Assembly: GCF_900115245.1 (NCBI RefSeq)
Contig: NZ_FOVT01000018.1
Span: 1 to 64,000 of the forward strand
DNA: 64,000 bases
From: Mesorhizobium sp. NFR06
GTDB taxonomy: Bacteria > Pseudomonadota > Alphaproteobacteria > Rhizobiales > Rhizobiaceae
Reading direction: 5' to 3'
A program made the position numbers and the translations under genes. Every line of letters begins with the position of its first letter. Within the stretch, counting starts at the first letter, position 1. Positions 8,129-16,730 of this stretch are shown here, piece after piece. The notes under the pieces are model-generated. The model did not search any database, was not told the origin of the DNA, and saw nothing but the letters and a program-made list of their open reading frames with translations.

Positions 8129-11100
8129 TCAACTTGGACAATCGCTAACGTCGCCTTCGACGGGAAGGAAGAAGCGAAGCCGTTCGCATGCGGTCAGTTC
8201 GCGTGGCACAGTTTGCTTCGCGAAATCGATGAGATCTTGGGGTGTCTGAAAAACCCGTATGACGCGAACGTCTTCTTCATAGGACACGATCACGATCCTC
8301 GTTCCATCTGAATTGAAGGCCGCGCGTGTCGGTGCCGGCCGCTTGTTCTCCTCCTTCGGACTGGCAAGCACTGCCATCTCGCGCCCCGCCCGCGCGGTCC
8401 AGAGCCGGGCCGTTCCGTCCTGAGTCGAGGCTGTCAGGACATAGAGACCGTTAGGACTGAATTGCGCGCTGGTCACTGCGCCGGTGTGCCCCCTGAGAAC
8501 GACCCTTTCCGTTCCGTCTGGGACGCTCCAGATTCTTACGGTGCCGTCGCGTGAGGCAGTCAGGAGTGACTGACCGTCCGGGCTGAACGCGACTTCGGTG
8601 AGCTGATCGCCATGACCTCTTAGGATCGCGACGGTGCTTCCGTCCTTGACCGACCAGATCCGCGCGGTGTGGTCGAGTGAGGCTGTAGCGACCAGTTTGC
8701 CGTCCGGACTGAATGCCGCCCCGGTGACTCGGCCCTCATGCCCGACCAGTTCCTTCAGTTCGGTCCCGTTCGTTTCCAACAGGTGCGCGGCGTTGTCGCT
8801 GGTCGCGGCGAGGACGAGATCGCCGTCCGGGTTGAAAACAACCTGCCTCCCACTTGTCTGGATAGTGGCGACTTCGGCGCCAGTTGCTGTGTTCCACAAC
8901 CGTGCCGTGCCGTCAGTCGAACTCGACGCCAGGATATCTCCTTTCGGACTGAACTGAACTTGAAGGAGCCCGAGAGGATATTGGAGGCGCGCGATCTCGC
9001 GTCTGCCCGCAACGTCCCAGATGAGAACTCGGCCCGAAAGGGATGCGGTTGCAACGCGACTTCCGTCAGGGCTGAACGTCGCACCGTTGACAATCTCGCC
9101 TGTGTCGAACTCGGCTATTTCATGGCCGGCTAAATCCCACAGGTGCCCTTTGGCGTCCCCGCCTCCGGTCAGAAGATGCACATTGTCAGGACTGAACACC
9201 GCAAAGGTCGGCGGATACTCGTTCATCAGATCGGTCGTGAGAACCCCGTCGACGTCCCAAAGGCGGGCGGTGCCATCGTGTGAAGCCGTGAGAAGAATAT
9301 TGCTGTCGACTGGATTGAACTCGAGGTGCTCGATCAAGGCACGATGGCCGGTGATGGTGGTGAACAGCGACGCTCGACCGACGTCCCAGATGCGTATTGG
9401 ACCGTTCATGGAAGCGGTGGCCAAAAGGCGATCGTTGGGGCTGAACGCGCTGTTCATTTCGACATCACGGTCGTCCCGATCGATGTCTTTCAGTTTCAAG
9501 TTGGGGGACTCTTGACCGAGAACGTCAAGCAAGAATCCCGACTTTCCGTCCCAGATTCGTGCGCTGCCATCGAGCGAGACCGTTGCAATCCGGCGGCCGT
9601 CGTGACTGAACGTTGCGCCGTGTAATTGGGTGTCGCTCTTGTGGCCAAGGAGCCTTGCGATTTCGGTTCCGTTCGATGGGTCCCAAAGCGCAGGGAAGTT
9701 GCCGTATGAAATATCCCCCCACGAGCCTACCAACAGCCGACTTCCGTCCGGGCTGAATGTGAGTGTGGATGCGTAAGTGTTAACGCGGCATTCACGGATC
9801 AGCGCGCCATCCGCGGCATTCCAGACGAAGACCTTCCGTTCTTGTGAGGTCACAAAGCTGCGACCATCCGGATTGAAGCCAGCCAATCCGTCTCCAGTGC
9901 TGGCTACGCTCAGGAGTTTCGTTCCCGTCCGGGCATCCCAGAGTGAGGCGTGACTGTTCTGCCCCGCCGTCAACACCCGGTCGCCGTTCGAATCGAACAC
10001 AGCCGTTGGATAATCGCCGACCGGCGCAAGCACAGCACGCTGCGCTCCAGAGTCGGCATCCCAGATGCGCGCGGTGCCGTCCCTTGCGGCCGTAATGACC
10101 CGGCGTCCGTCCGGACTGAATCCGGCTCTCTCCACGGGTCCCTGGTGGCCCTTCAAGTTTGCAATCTCGCTACCCTTCGCGACGTCCCAAATGCGTGCGG
10201 TCTTATCGTAGGACGCGGTGACAATGCGATCACCCGTCTGATTGAAGGCTGCCTGAGTCACCCCGGCGTCGTGTTTGAAGACCGCTGTTTGGTGGTGCAC
10301 CAGCAGAGCGTTGAAAAGTGCGGCCTCGGCTTCAAAGAGATATGGCCGCGCGGGCCCCGATCCACCCTTCGGCAGCGCTTCCAGCGCCAACAGGATCGCG
10401 GCCTCCGTATCACCGCTCGCCGCGGTCTGCTGCGAAAGAAACGAAATCGAAAGAGACTGATTGCGGAGCGCCTGATCGCGCGCCTCGAGGGCCTCCTTTT
10501 CGGCCGACCTCGCCTTGTCTGCGCTCTGCTCCGCCAACTCCGCTTGCCGCGTTGCTTCCTGTTGTGCTCTGAACCCGAAGAACGCGCCTGCGCCGGCCAT
10601 GAGAGCCAACGCCGTCGCAACGAGGGCCGCATAGCGCGTGCGCTGCGCGAGCCGGCTCGCCGCCGCGGCCGCAAGACTGCGGCGTTCGGCCTCACGCTCG
10701 AGGCGCTCGCGTCTTGCAGCTTCGGCCGCCTCGATCCATGCCCGCTCCGCTTGTCGGTCCTTCTCCTCCCTCTGTTTCTGGGCACGAGAAGACTCTTCGA
10801 TGTATTCGATGACATGATCGTCGACTTCTTCCCGTCTCGACTGCAGCAGTTCCTCGCCTTCGGCGAGACGCTTGCCGGATGGTAAGAGAAGTTCCTGGTT
10901 CCTGTTATCCGAATGCCAGCGATCGGCGTCAGCCATGAGCCGAGCCCGGGTCTCGAGGAAGCTTCTGTTTGAATTGACAATGTCGCTAGCGCGCGGCCAG
11001 CGGCCCAACAAAGCTTCGTGTGCCACGCGAACGAAGACGTGGCCTGCGGCATCCTCATCACTGACGAGGAGGCGAGCGGCGACCAACGCCTCAACGAGAG

Positions 11101-12691
11101 CCAATCGTTGAGGCGTGCCCGTGACTTCGGCGCGCAAGGCCGGACGTGCCGCAACAGTTTCATCGCCTGGGCGCACCGTGGTTAGGGCACGCAACACTAT
11201 CGGCAGCTCCTCCTGGATGTCCGGCGGGAGAGCGTCTACGACTTCGTCGGCGCGGCGCGCGATCGCCCCATCGAGGCCGCCAAGTGCCTGATATGCAGCA
11301 AAGGTGAGGATCCGGCGCTCCCGTCCGGTCTCGTACAGAGCGTCGAGCACAAATTCGAGAAGCGGCAAAGATCTGGGATCAGCAGCTGCCGCATCCTGCA
11401 GCACATCGTCGAGCCGTCCTCGATCAGGACTCTCCTCGAAGCGGAGCCCCGCGGCGCGGGGCGGCTCGCGGATAATCTGGGCGATCTCAGGGCCGGATGG
11501 CGGCAAGAGTTCGTAGCTGGCGAGCCCATCCTTCAGCCCCGAGAAGCCGGGGACTTCGCCGCAACGGTGAAAGAAATCCGATCGGATCGTCGCAATCACC
11601 CAAGCCAGTCCACTGCCGGCGAGTGCCGCGAGGAGCCGTACCAGCACTTCGCGCGATGCCGGCTTCTCCTCCGTCGTGAACAACTCCTCCATCTGATCGA
11701 CGGCAACTATCAGTCGCAGTTGCGTAGGGACCGAACCTGCGGACGCCGCGGCTTTGGCGTGGGCTTGCCGTATCAGCGCCAGAGCTCGATCGGGTGAACT
11801 CCAACAGAGTTGAGCCAGCGCTGCCGGTTCGCAAGCCAGCTCAGGGAGGGCGCCTTGGTGAAGCAGCCCCGCGGCCAGTGATGTGACCGGATCAGGACCC
11901 TCCGATGGGCGGACCAGACAGCGGCGCCAAAAATTGATGCCAGCCACTGCGCCAGGCCGAGTGATGGAAGGCAGCAGCCCTGCTCGCAGGAGAGAGGACT
12001 TGCCCGAGCCGCTCATACCATAGATGAGCAGGAATGCCTTGCCATTGGCAGCTTGCTGCTCCAGGCGTTCTATGCAGGCAGCAGTCGCCCGAGCTCGTCC
12101 GAAGAAGAGTTCAGCGTCTTCGAACTCGAAGGGGTTGAGACCTCGAAAAGGTGACGTGACCTGCTCCTCCGAAGGGAGAGGCACGCGGTAAGCGTGCACA
12201 GGCCGGGCGATGTTCTTCACCCTGTGCTCGCCAAGATCGACGAATTCGAGCGAGAGCCGATCGCGGGCCTGTGCGTAGACCGCTTCCGAAATGCACATTC
12301 CACCCGGATGTGACAGCGCTTCCAGACGGGCGGCGACGTTCACACCGTCGCCCATGAGATTGTCACCCTCGACGACAACATCGCCGAGATTGATGCCGAT
12401 GCGAAAGCGTAGCCGGCTCGCCTCGGAGAGTTCGGCATTTTGTTTGTCGACTTCGAATTGGATTTCGGTGGCGCACCGAACCGCTTCGACTGGGCTCGCG
12501 AACTCGGCGACGACGCTGTCCCCAGCGCTGCCGAACACTCGGCCCTCATGTTGCTCGATCACCCGGTCAATGACCTGACGATGCGCCCGAAGTGTCGCAA
12601 TCGCCCCTTCCTCGCCTCTGCCAGTCAGACGGCTGTAGCCAACTGCGTCGGCGGCGAGGACAGTGGCCAATCTGCGGTGAACGCGATCCAA
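8129..12691 (-). CDS. Giant class III cyclase - nSTAND NTPase - transmembrane - WD40 protein
   Basis: About 1520 residues. Residues 1-170 are a class III nucleotide cyclase with metal Asp residues (LAADAVGYS, GSAGDSVVAEF) and the Asn/Arg pair (VNVAARLEA). From about 185 a STAND NTPase follows, starting PFRGLNPFEFEDAELFFGR, with Walker A GMSGSGKSS and Walker B LIVAVDQMEELF. One membrane helix at about 684-705 (ALVATALALMAGAGAFF) is followed by a charged coiled coil. The C-terminal half holds about 15-16 WD40 units (typical FSPDGxxxxTASxDGTARIWD), enough for two beta-propellers. The start is the TTG giving LDRVHRRLATVLAADAVGYS, because a GGGAGGG Shine-Dalgarno lies 9 bases upstream; an ATG 42 codons earlier has no such support. 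It probably couples propeller-sensed signals to cAMP. Partners are unknown. Confidence 0.9.
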   Translation of the reverse strand: MDRVHRRLATVLAADAVGYSRLTGRGEEGAIATLRAHRQVIDRVIEQHEGRVFGSAGDSVVAEFASPVEAVRCATEIQFEVDKQNAELSEASRLRFRIGINLGDVVVEGDNLMGDGVNVAARLEALSHPGGMCISEAVYAQARDRLSLEFVDLGEHRVKNIARPVHAYRVPLPSEEQVTSPFRGLNPFEFEDAELFFGRARATAACIERLEQQAANGKAFLLIYGMSGSGKSSLLRAGLLPSITRPGAVAGINFWRRCLVRPSEGPDPVTSLAAGLLHQGALPELACEPAALAQLCWSSPDRALALIRQAHAKAAASAGSVPTQLRLIVAVDQMEELFTTEEKPASREVLVRLLAALAGSGLAWVIATIRSDFFHRCGEVPGFSGLKDGLASYELLPPSGPEIAQIIREPPRAAGLRFEESPDRGRLDDVLQDAAAADPRSLPLLEFVLDALYETGRERRILTFAAYQALGGLDGAIARRADEVVDALPPDIQEELPIVLRALTTVRPGDETVAARPALRAEVTGTPQRLALVEALVAARLLVSDEDAAGHVFVRVAHEALLGRWPRASDIVNSNRSFLETRARLMADADRWHSDNRNQELLLPSGKRLAEGEELLQSRREEVDDHVIEYIEESSRAQKQREEKDRQAERAWIEAAEAARRERLEREAERRSLAAAAASRLAQRTRYAALVATALALMAGAGAFFGFRAQQEATRQAELAEQSADKARSAEKEALEARDQALRNQSLSISFLSQQTAASGDTEAAILLALEALPKGGSGPARPYLFEAEAALFNALLVHHQTAVFKHDAGVTQAAFNQTGDRIVTASYDKTARIWDVAKGSEIANLKGHQGPVERAGFSPDGRRVITAARDGTARIWDADSGAQRAVLAPVGDYPTAVFDSNGDRVLTAGQNSHASLWDARTGTKLLSVASTGDGLAGFNPDGRSFVTSQERKVFVWNAADGALIRECRVNTYASTLTFSPDGSRLLVGSWGDISYGNFPALWDPSNGTEIARLLGHKSDTQLHGATFSHDGRRIATVSLDGSARIWDGKSGFLLDVLGQESPNLKLKDIDRDDRDVEMNSAFSPNDRLLATASMNGPIRIWDVGRASLFTTITGHRALIEHLEFNPVDSNILLTASHDGTARLWDVDGVLTTDLMNEYPPTFAVFSPDNVHLLTGGGDAKGHLWDLAGHEIAEFDTGEIVNGATFSPDGSRVATASLSGRVLIWDVAGRREIARLQYPLGLLQVQFSPKGDILASSSTDGTARLWNTATGAEVATIQTSGRQVVFNPDGDLVLAATSDNAAHLLETNGTELKELVGHEGRVTGAAFSPDGKLVATASLDHTARIWSVKDGSTVAILRGHGDQLTEVAFSPDGQSLLTASRDGTVRIWSVPDGTERVVLRGHTGAVTSAQFSPNGLYVLTASTQDGTARLWTARAGREMAVLASPKEENKRPAPTRAAFNSDGTRIVIVSYEEDVRVIRVFQTPQDLIDFAKQTVPRELTACERLRFFLPVEGDVSDCPS

Positions 12692-13362
12692 GGCGCTACC
12701 CTCCCGCGATTGCGGAACATAGTAAAGGAAATGGCGCCTAGTGGGGAGAGGCACCGAATTGACCGCAAGGGGTCCGCTTCTGGTGTGCAACCCGACATTC
12801 CGCTTGTGTGGCGGCAATGACCGAGTTGGGTTGGACTATACCGTTTGAGCCGGCGACCGGAATGGACAGCTAGCGCCAGCTCCCGACATTGCCGGCCAGC
12901 CTCGCAAGTGTCGCGATACGATCCGTTGACGACCCTGGTCGCCGCAGACTTCAGCGTCAAAACAAGCTTCGGAACCTGACCTTCAGCACAGCAATTCGGG
13001 AGTGCTACCGAGTGAAATTCATTCGCCACATTGGCTCCGGTCACATCGAAGCTGCCCAAGTTTCAAGACGTTGGGCACCGTTAGAACGCGCATCTGAAAG
13101 ATCCTGTCGGTCTCGCCCCTGTGGTCGTCCCATGGCACGGATGAGGACGACCACTGTTTGCCGCGGCGCCCGAGACGGCTCGCGATACGCGTGAGCCGCA
13201 GATGCTTTTCCGTGCTATGATGGGCTTGCAATCTTGACCTCGGCAATATGGCAGAGGCCGAACGCTGTTTGCTCTGGCGCGGGAGTTGCGCCCAGCACGG
13301 GCCCAACCCGGAATGTGGTGTTGCTGCCTTTTGCCGACTGAGCTTGGGCGAGGAGTTTGTCC
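12692..13362. other. Intergenic region, 671 bp, divergent promoters, no gene recognised
   Basis: The giant cyclase (minus) and the peroxiredoxin (plus) are transcribed away from this stretch, so both promoters should lie here. Open frames in it lack ribosome-binding sites and resemble no family I know; several are antisense to the neighbours. I saw no tRNA-like fold, tandem repeat or insertion sequence. Confidence 0.5.
12701..12707 (-). promoter_or_regulatory. Shine-Dalgarno deciding the TTG start of the giant cyclase
   Basis: On the minus strand GGGAGGG precedes GCC TTG GAT CGC with normal spacing. The residues following the TTG match the usual N-terminus of rhizobial cyclases of this class, while the 42 codons upstream encode nothing recognisable. 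Confidence 0.65.
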
Positions 13363-14007
13363 ATGTCCATGTGTAGTGTTGACCGCCAACTGCAGCCGGG
13401 CGACCCAGCGCCCAATATAGTGCTCGATGCTATCTCGCGCGAAGGCAAGATTGCGCTCGATGATTTTCGAGGCCGTAGCCCGTTGTTGATCGGTTTGTTT
13501 CGCGGTCTGCACTGTCCGTTCTGCCGCCGTCACGTCGCGACCATGGCGCAACTCAATCCGGCTCTGCATGAGAAAGGCGTCGAATGCCTGGCAGTGGTCA
13601 ATACGCCGGTCGAACGGGCAAGGCTCTATTTCCGCTACCACCCGATGCCCCACCTTCTCGCCGCGTCCGACCCGGAGCGGACCTCGCATCGTGCTTTCGG
13701 CTTGCGCGAGGTCGGGATGGACACGGTCACGGCGATACGGATTGACCTTCCGGGCGAGTTGCCAGAGCCTATGGACGTGATGGCAATGAACGAGTTTCTC
13801 AACAAGAAGGAAGGATATGAGATTACGGAAGCCGATCAGCAGATGATGGCTTCCGGCCAGGGGCAGCTTGTCGGTCAGTTCCTAATCGACCGGGAGGGCA
13901 TCGTGCGCTGGAGCTTCACTGAAGTTCTGGAGGTTGGTCTCCAAACGTTCAGGGCGCCGAAACCCGAGGAACTGATATCGGTAGCGTCCCAGGTCGCACA
14001 TCAATAG
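13363..14007 (+). CDS. Peroxiredoxin-like AhpC/TSA (redoxin) family protein
   Basis: About 214 residues with a thioredoxin fold: LQPGDPAPNIVLDAISREGK, the strand SPLLIGLFRGLHCPFCRRH, and ATMAQLNPALHEKGVECLAVV. A CxxC pair (HCPFC) replaces the single peroxidatic Cys of classical 2-Cys peroxiredoxins, so it may act as a peroxidase or a disulfide oxidoreductase in the cytosol; no signal peptide is present. The start is the ATG seven bases after AGGAG; a TTG two codons earlier and an ATG two codons later are possible. It is the only plus-strand gene inside the gshB-bracketed island. A link to glutathione metabolism is tempting but unproven. Confidence 0.85.
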   Translation: MSMCSVDRQLQPGDPAPNIVLDAISREGKIALDDFRGRSPLLIGLFRGLHCPFCRRHVATMAQLNPALHEKGVECLAVVNTPVERARLYFRYHPMPHLLAASDPERTSHRAFGLREVGMDTVTAIRIDLPGELPEPMDVMAMNEFLNKKEGYEITEADQQMMASGQGQLVGQFLIDREGIVRWSFTEVLEVGLQTFRAPKPEELISVASQVAHQ

Positions 14008-14205
14008 GCTGCCGAGAAATTCGCTCGACGACCGCGCCCTGTAACGACCTGGTCCAGAACGTATTGGAACGAATCCGTCACGAAGCCGATTTCGACGCCA
14101 TTCGTGCGGCTTCTTCGTTCGCTTGGCTTGTGACGCACAGCTGCCCCGGACGGGCGCCGATCTGCATCAGAATCTGAAGGTCCTGCGAAGCAGACGGGGA
14201 GTTGA

Positions 14206-14930
14206 TTACCCTCGCTTGCCTTCCACGCAGTCCCAGAACAGGCTGGCGATGTTGGCGCCGCCGAAGCGCTGCACCTCGCGCACGCCGGTCGGCGAGGTGA
14301 CATTGATCTCGGTCATGTAGTCGCCAATGACGTCGATGCCGACGAGGATGAAGCCGCGTTCCCTCAGCGCCGGCCCGATGCGGGCGCAGATCTCGCGTTC
14401 GCGCTCGGTCAGCTCGGTCTTCTCGGCGCGGCCGCCGACATGCATGTTGGAGCGGGAATCGTGCTCGGCCGGCACGCGGTTGATGGCGCCCACCGGCTCG
14501 CCGTCGATCAGGATGATGCGCTTGTCGCCCTTGCGCACGTCCTTGAGATAACGCTGCACGATATAGGGCTCGCGGAACAGCTGGCCGAACATTTCGAGCA
14601 GCGAGGCGAGGTTGCGGTCGGCCTCGTGCAGGTGGAAGATGCCGGCACCGCCATTGCCGTAGAGCGGCTTGACGATGATGTCGCCGAACTCCTTGCGGAA
14701 GGTGGCCACTTCCATCGGGTCCTTGGTGATCAGCGTCTCCGGCATCAGGTCCGGGAATTCCGTAACGAAGATCTTCTCGGGGCTGTTGCGCACCCAGGCC
14801 GGGTCGTTGACCACCAGTGTCTTCGGATGGATGCGCTCCAATATGTGGGTGGTGGTGATGTAGTTCATGTCGAAGGGCGGGTCTTGCCTGAGCAGCACTA
14901 CGTCCATCTCGGAGAGGTCGGTGCGCACCT
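14206..14930 (-). repeat. Right arm of gshB direct repeat
   Basis: This is the part of intact gshB that is duplicated at 3337-3937, from the stop back to about codon 73. It retains the 126 bases (about 14378-14503) that the left arm has lost. Confidence 0.85.
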
Positions 14931-15147
14931 TCTCGCCCAGCCAATAGTGGTTGCCCTTCTCGTCGCGCACCTGCATCTCCTCGACGCGCGCGAACACCTT
15001 GCCGTCACGCATCGACAGCCGGTCGGGCGTGTAGTGAAAAAGCTTGTGGCCGCGCCGCTGCGCCTCCAGCGACAGCGCGAAGCTCGTGTCGCCGGCGATC
15101 GACACGGTGGAGACATGGTCCATCTGGACAGCGATATTCAACGGCAT
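14206..15147 (-). CDS. gshB: Glutathione synthetase (intact)
   Basis: 313 residues, full family length. It joins glycine to gamma-glutamylcysteine using ATP in the cytosol, the last step of glutathione synthesis. The N-domain starts [20 protein letters not shown]. The ATP-grasp part shows [15 protein letters not shown], the conserved [18 protein letters not shown] segment, and the C-terminal [14 protein letters not shown] with metal-binding Glu and Asn. A damaged partial copy lies 10.9 kb downstream, and this copy retains everything missing there. No gshA is in view. The gene is separated by about 80 bases from the gtrA/gtrB pair upstream on the same strand. Confidence 0.97.
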   Translation of the reverse strand: MPLNIAVQMDHVSTVSIAGDTSFALSLEAQRRGHKLFHYTPDRLSMRDGKVFARVEEMQVRDEKGNHYWLGEKVRTDLSEMDVVLLRQDPPFDMNYITTTHILERIHPKTLVVNDPAWVRNSPEKIFVTEFPDLMPETLITKDPMEVATFRKEFGDIIVKPLYGNGGAGIFHLHEADRNLASLLEMFGQLFREPYIVQRYLKDVRKGDKRIILIDGEPVGAINRVPAEHDSRSNMHVGGRAEKTELTEREREICARIGPALRERGFILVGIDVIGDYMTEINVTSPTGVREVQRFGGANIASLFWDCVEGKRG

Positions 15148-15226
15148 TTTGCGCTCCGGCGATCTTGGTCGCCCGATATAAGGAAATCGGCGGCGTCTGC
15201 CAATCGTGCTTGCTTGGTGCAGAAGC

Positions 15227-15604
15227 TTAGCGGTCGAAGACTAGGCGCGAATAGCCGAAGAACGAGAGCGTCATGGCGATGATCGAGGCCAAGGCGAGCG
15301 CCGCCAGCGGCGGCAAGGCCGGCAATGCGAAGAGCAGGGCGCAGTAGACCATGTAGTTGACGATGCTGGTGGCGACGCCGACGCCGCCATAGCGCGCGCC
15401 TTCCTGCGCGATGCCCCGGCTCGACGGCGAGAAGGTCATACGGCGGTTGACCTGCCAGGTGACGCAGAGTGCGAAGCCGATCGACAGCGCGCGCGCGCCC
15501 AGGGGCCCGAGCGGCGTGGCGGAAAGCAGCAGCCAGAGCGCCGCCGCGTCGGCGACGAAGCCGATGCCGCCGGCGAGGGCGAAGCGGACGAGGCGGCCCA
15601 TCAT
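15227..15604 (-). CDS. GtrA family membrane protein
   Basis: 125 residues with four predicted membrane helices, the normal GtrA layout: [39 protein letters not shown], an [19 protein letters not shown] helix, and a last helix ending [11 protein letters not shown]. GtrA proteins are thought to flip polyprenyl-phosphate-linked sugars across the inner membrane. Its ATG overlaps the stop of the GT2 gene just upstream on the same strand, so the two are translationally coupled and probably act on the same lipid-linked sugar. It completes a Gtr-like set with the divergent large membrane protein beyond. Confidence 0.87.
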   Translation of the reverse strand: MMGRLVRFALAGGIGFVADAAALWLLLSATPLGPLGARALSIGFALCVTWQVNRRMTFSPSSRGIAQEGARYGGVGVATSIVNYMVYCALLFALPALPPLAALALASIIAMTLSFFGYSRLVFDR

Positions 15605-16605
15605 GCCGCCCGCGGGGCCTTGCCCGGCTCGCTCTTCGGCAAGGCCTGCCCGGATACAACGCGCTCGGCGCGGCCGGAGGAAATCGACAGATAGAAGATG
15701 CGCTTCTGCTCGGCCCGGCCGCGCGAGACGGAATCAAGGATCAGCCCCGTCATCATCGACAGCATCGCCAACAGCAGCATACCGATCGACAGCACCCAGG
15801 TCGGCATGCGCGGCACCAGCCCGGTCTCGGCAAATTCGACCAGCACCGGGATCATCAGTCCGATGCTGGCCGCCAGGAAGAACAGCGCGAAGGTGCCGAA
15901 GAAGCGCAGCGGCTGCGTCTCCTTCACCAGCATGGCGAACATCCACAGGATCCTGGCGCCGTCGCGGAAGGTCGACAGTTTCGACGACGAGCCTTCCGGG
16001 CGGCGGCCGTAATCGAGCGCCATCTCGCTCACCGGCAGCTTGAGCTGCGAGGCATGCACCGACATCTCCGTCTCGATCTCGAAGCCCCCGGATACGGCCG
16101 GGAAGCTCTTGACGAAGCGGCGGGAAAAGACCCGGTAACCGGAGAAGATATCGGTGAAATCGGTCCCGAACAGGCCCTTGTAGAGCCGGTTGAAGACGCG
16201 GTTGCCGAAGGCATGGCCGTTGCGGCCGGCATCGTCGGTCACGCCGCGCCTTGTGCCCACCACCATGTCGGAGCGTTCGGTTTGCAGAACGTTGATCAGC
16301 TGCGGCGCATCTTCGGGCGCATAGGTGCCGTCGCCGTCGGCCATCACATAGATGTCCGCGTCGATGTCGGCGAACATGCGGCGCACCACATTGCCCTTGC
16401 CCTGGCGCGGCTCGCGCACGACGATGGCGCCGGCGGCGCGGGCTTTCAGCGCCGTCAGGTCCTTGGAATTGTTGTCGTAGACATAGATCGCGGCCGAAGG
16501 CAGGGTCTCGCGAAACCGTCGCACGACCTCGCCGATCGTCAGTTCCTCGTTGTAGCAAGGCAGGAGCACGGCGATGACCGGCTCGTGGCGGACTGCATGC
16601 GGCAT
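15601..16605 (-). CDS. GtrB-like family 2 glycosyltransferase (polyprenyl-phosphate sugar synthase)
   Basis: 334 residues. The N-terminal GT-A domain has IAVLLPCYNEELTIGEVVRRF, the YVYDNNSKD nucleotide contact and the DxD motif VMADGDGTY. The C-terminal part has two hydrophobic helices (FGTFALFFLAASIGLMIP and LSIGMLLLAMLSMMTGLIL) that anchor it to the inner membrane, as in GtrB/DPM1-like enzymes. It likely transfers a sugar from a nucleotide donor to undecaprenyl phosphate. It is the first gene of a two-gene unit with gtrA. The sugar cannot be predicted. Confidence 0.9.
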   Translation of the reverse strand: MPHAVRHEPVIAVLLPCYNEELTIGEVVRRFRETLPSAAIYVYDNNSKDLTALKARAAGAIVVREPRQGKGNVVRRMFADIDADIYVMADGDGTYAPEDAPQLINVLQTERSDMVVGTRRGVTDDAGRNGHAFGNRVFNRLYKGLFGTDFTDIFSGYRVFSRRFVKSFPAVSGGFEIETEMSVHASQLKLPVSEMALDYGRRPEGSSSKLSTFRDGARILWMFAMLVKETQPLRFFGTFALFFLAASIGLMIPVLVEFAETGLVPRMPTWVLSIGMLLLAMLSMMTGLILDSVSRGRAEQKRIFYLSISSGRAERVVSGQALPKSEPGKAPRAA

Positions 16606-16730
16606 GTCTGTCTCCGGGCGCGCGACCAGCCTCCGGCAGTCGCTGCGCCGGCCCGTCGGGCTGCTTTACTATTTATTGAAGCCGTTAAGGCTAGGTTTAA
16701 ACCGATCCTCTCCCTTCAAAGGCTACGGCA

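Noticed and set aside
13081-13689. A 202-codon frame antisense to the peroxiredoxin 5' half
   Set aside because: The peroxiredoxin has its CxxC motif and a ribosome-binding site; the opposite frame has neither.
14008-14205. Possible gene remnant between the peroxiredoxin and gshB
   Set aside because: Both strands were read; no family could be recognised and the frames are short, so no feature is claimed.
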